From positions 1,424-15,642 of the forward strand of contig PMHC01000160.1 in the NCBI GenBank assembly GCA_003156495.1: 14,219 nt of DNA, in the 5' to 3' direction. Positions within the stretch are counted from its first letter, which is position 1; the number at the start of each line of letters is the position of its first letter. This document shows positions 12,468-14,219 of the stretch, in pieces. The translations under genes and the position numbers were made by a program. The notes beneath the pieces are model-generated. The model saw only the letters and a list, made by a program, of their open reading frames with translations. It was not told the DNA's origin and did not search any database. The stretch is from Acidobacteriaceae bacterium (GTDB taxonomy: Bacteria > Acidobacteriota > Terriglobia > Terriglobales > Acidobacteriaceae).

Positions 12468-14081
12468 TTGACGTCTATGGAATCGGAACGCGAAGAGCTT
12501 GAGTTCATAGCAACTCATTTGGAGCGGACACCCCGGCTGGCGAAGCTCTTGCGTTACCTGGCACAGAAATATTTCGACGGCGAGGCCGGCCAACTCACTG
12601 AATACAGAATCGCTACCGAGGTGTTTGATCGGGAAAAGACCCAATTCATAGCCAGCGACGACGCCATTGCTCGAGTCCAGACTCACCGGCTCCGCAAGAC
12701 TCTGAAAGAGTTCTATGAAAACGAGGGCAAGAACCGCCCTGTCCAGGTCTCGATACCTCTCGGAACCTATGTTCCTTCGTTTCATCGCCAAAATGCAGAG
12801 AACGTTTCGCCGGTTGAGACTGCCGGCACAGTCGAAGAATCTGGACCTTCCGAGGCGACTGGCTCGCCGCTGCAGAACAGTGAACTTTCACCTGTATCCA
12901 TAGAACTGCCGCCGAGGACAGAAGAGCACGGCGGAAATGCCGCTCTTCCAATCAAGCCTAAGGGATGGCCTTGGCTTTACGCATTGATTGCAATAGCTTT
13001 AGCTGCCTTCCTGCTTGTTGTCTACAATGCTTCCCGTTCGCGGAACACTGCCACGGCAAGTTCTTCCAAGCAGAATTCAACCCCGATTCCTCCCACCTCG
13101 AAAGCTGCCCAACTCCCTTCAGTTACGCTGCCGTTTCGCATCATTGCAGGTTATAGCGGCCCGCCTCAGAGGGACAGCGTCGGTGACCTCTGGCAAGCCG
13201 ACCAATACTCCCGCGGAGGGTGGGCAGCCCAGCAGCCCGCGGTTTTCGTCGCCCGAACCAGCGATCCTTTGATCTTCCGGTATGGGAGGGATGGGGGCTT
13301 CTCCTACGATATTCCGTTGCAGCCGGGAGTCTATGAATTGCACCTCTACTTCTTTCAGCTTTCTCAAGCTGCTCAGTCTGAAGATGCCGAAAACAAGTCC
13401 GCCTTCAACGTATCAATCAACGGAGTGGTGACACTGCCGGCCTTCGATATAGTATCGGACGCCATGGGGCGCAATATAGCCGATGAGCGGGTCTTACGCG
13501 ATGTTTCTCCGGCATCCGACGGCTTTCTCCATCTGGACTTCACTTCGGTAATCGGGACGCCGTCGCTCAGCGCCATTCAGTTGCTGCAAGGCATACCGCA
13601 CCGGCAGCTTCCCATTCGAGTAACCGCCCAATTGACTTCTTTCACTGATCGCAACGGACGGCTCTGGCATCCGGACGACTATTCCCTGGGCGGTCGGCAT
13701 CTGGCCCACAATCTTCCGATGAACGGATCATCTGATCCCGACTTGCTCTCCGAAGAACGATATGGGCACTTCACATACGCTTTTCCCGTCGATACCCGTG
13801 ATCGATATACCATTGTGCTTCATTTTGTGGAACTTTTTTTTGGCACGGCAGAGGCTGGTCCAAGCGAGACAGGCCGCCGGGTATTTCGTGTCATGTGCAA
13901 TGGGAACACGCTTCTCGATGACTTTAATATCTATAAAGAAGTGGGCGATTATCACATGCTCACAAAAACGTTCTACCATCTGAAGCCCACCGCGCAAGGG
14001 AAATTGAATCTTACCTTTGAGCCAATTTCAGGCGACGCCACCGTCTCTGCCATCGAGATTCTGGATGAAACCAATCCGTAG
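12468..14081 (+). CDS. Predicted membrane-bound regulator: winged-helix-like domain, one transmembrane helix, two malectin-like domains
   Basis: A 537-residue protein with a CadC/ToxR-like layout. Residues 8-105 match a domain often found at the N-terminus of bacterial signalling proteins: LRYLAQKYFDGEAGQLTEYR, then FIASDDAIARVQTHRLRKTL, then PVQVSIPLGTYVPSF; it is taken to be winged-helix DNA-binding. A Ser/Pro/Glu linker (106-164) leads to one helix (about 167-187) after KPKGW, placing the N-terminus in the cytoplasm. The periplasmic part has two related malectin-like beta-domains, about 222-373 (DLWQADQYSRGGW, YELHLYF, FNVSINGV) and 383-533 (RLWHPDDYSLGGR, YTIVLHFVELFFG, FRVMCNGNTLLDDFNIY, AIEIL). 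Malectin domains bind glucose-containing disaccharides. TTG 12468 is a start with GGAGG at 12452-12456; ATG 12477 is the alternative. Divergence from the receptor suggests it controls that gene; this is inference. Confidence 0.8.
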   Translation: MTSMESEREELEFIATHLERTPRLAKLLRYLAQKYFDGEAGQLTEYRIATEVFDREKTQFIASDDAIARVQTHRLRKTLKEFYENEGKNRPVQVSIPLGTYVPSFHRQNAENVSPVETAGTVEESGPSEATGSPLQNSELSPVSIELPPRTEEHGGNAALPIKPKGWPWLYALIAIALAAFLLVVYNASRSRNTATASSSKQNSTPIPPTSKAAQLPSVTLPFRIIAGYSGPPQRDSVGDLWQADQYSRGGWAAQQPAVFVARTSDPLIFRYGRDGGFSYDIPLQPGVYELHLYFFQLSQAAQSEDAENKSAFNVSINGVVTLPAFDIVSDAMGRNIADERVLRDVSPASDGFLHLDFTSVIGTPSLSAIQLLQGIPHRQLPIRVTAQLTSFTDRNGRLWHPDDYSLGGRHLAHNLPMNGSSDPDLLSEERYGHFTYAFPVDTRDRYTIVLHFVELFFGTAEAGPSETGRRVFRVMCNGNTLLDDFNIYKEVGDYHMLTKTFYHLKPTAQGKLNLTFEPISGDATVSAIEILDETNP

Positions 14082-14187
14082 GAAGCTTGATTCGCGGGCT
14101 CGAACACCTCGGGGTTCCGTGCATGGCAGAAGTTCGATAACAATAGAGCCTCTTGCAAAATTCAATTGAGACTGCGAAAAATGTCAT

Positions 14188-14204
14188 GGCACGACTAAAG
14201 TTGT
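14188..14204. repeat. Degraded copy of the REP-like core palindrome
   Basis: GGCACGACTAAAGTTGT matches the core of the composite repeat at 8011-8170 in its first 14 bases, then decays. It lies about 105 bases after the regulator stop. It may be the edge of a second repeat unit that continues outside the window. Confidence 0.55.
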
Positions 14205-14219
14205 CAAGTCTCCAGACAT

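Overview
The window most resembles a chromosomal segment of an Acidobacteriota bacterium (Terriglobia-like). This is inferred from three things: a very large TonB-dependent receptor with an N-terminal carboxypeptidase-regulatory-like domain, a winged-helix/transmembrane/malectin protein beside it, and intergenic palindromes and short-word arrays of a kind I associate with that phylum. No rRNA, complete tRNA or CRISPR array is present.

Left part (1-5050), GC-rich and housekeeping in character: the 3' end of a polyphosphate kinase 2 gene; an OppB/DppB-type ABC permease on +; a YfcE-type metallophosphoesterase and an OppC/DppC-type permease on -, joined by a 4-base GTGA overlap; a secreted CAP-domain protein on +; a small membrane-protein reading frame on - broken by an in-frame TAG; and an L-lactate dehydrogenase on +. 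The two permease subunits lie on opposite strands and converge, which is unusual for this transporter class.

Junction (5051-6490): a gene-poor stretch with a 23-nt copy of the 3' end of a tRNA-Asn (T-loop to CCA, minus strand) and no tRNA body. This is the classic remnant left where an integrative element has entered a tRNA gene. Its orientation predicts that the inserted DNA lies to the right. An IS5-family insertion sequence (IS427/IS1031-like, two-frame transposase) follows.

Right part (6493-14219), visibly less GC-rich: a compact carbohydrate-use locus. It has a secreted GH27 alpha-galactosidase and a 1257-residue TonB-dependent receptor, both on -. Diverging from the receptor is a one-component membrane protein with a predicted cytoplasmic DNA-binding domain, one transmembrane helix and two periplasmic malectin-like sugar-binding domains. 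The receptor has a good terminator, a strong ribosome binding site, a perfect 11-bp leader hairpin and a LacI-type palindromic operator. The natural reading is that an oligosaccharide is sensed by the malectin protein, or by a LacI regulator elsewhere, then taken up by the receptor and hydrolysed by the alpha-galactosidase. A nested 160-nt REP-like palindrome separates receptor and enzyme, and a degraded copy of its core lies at the right edge.
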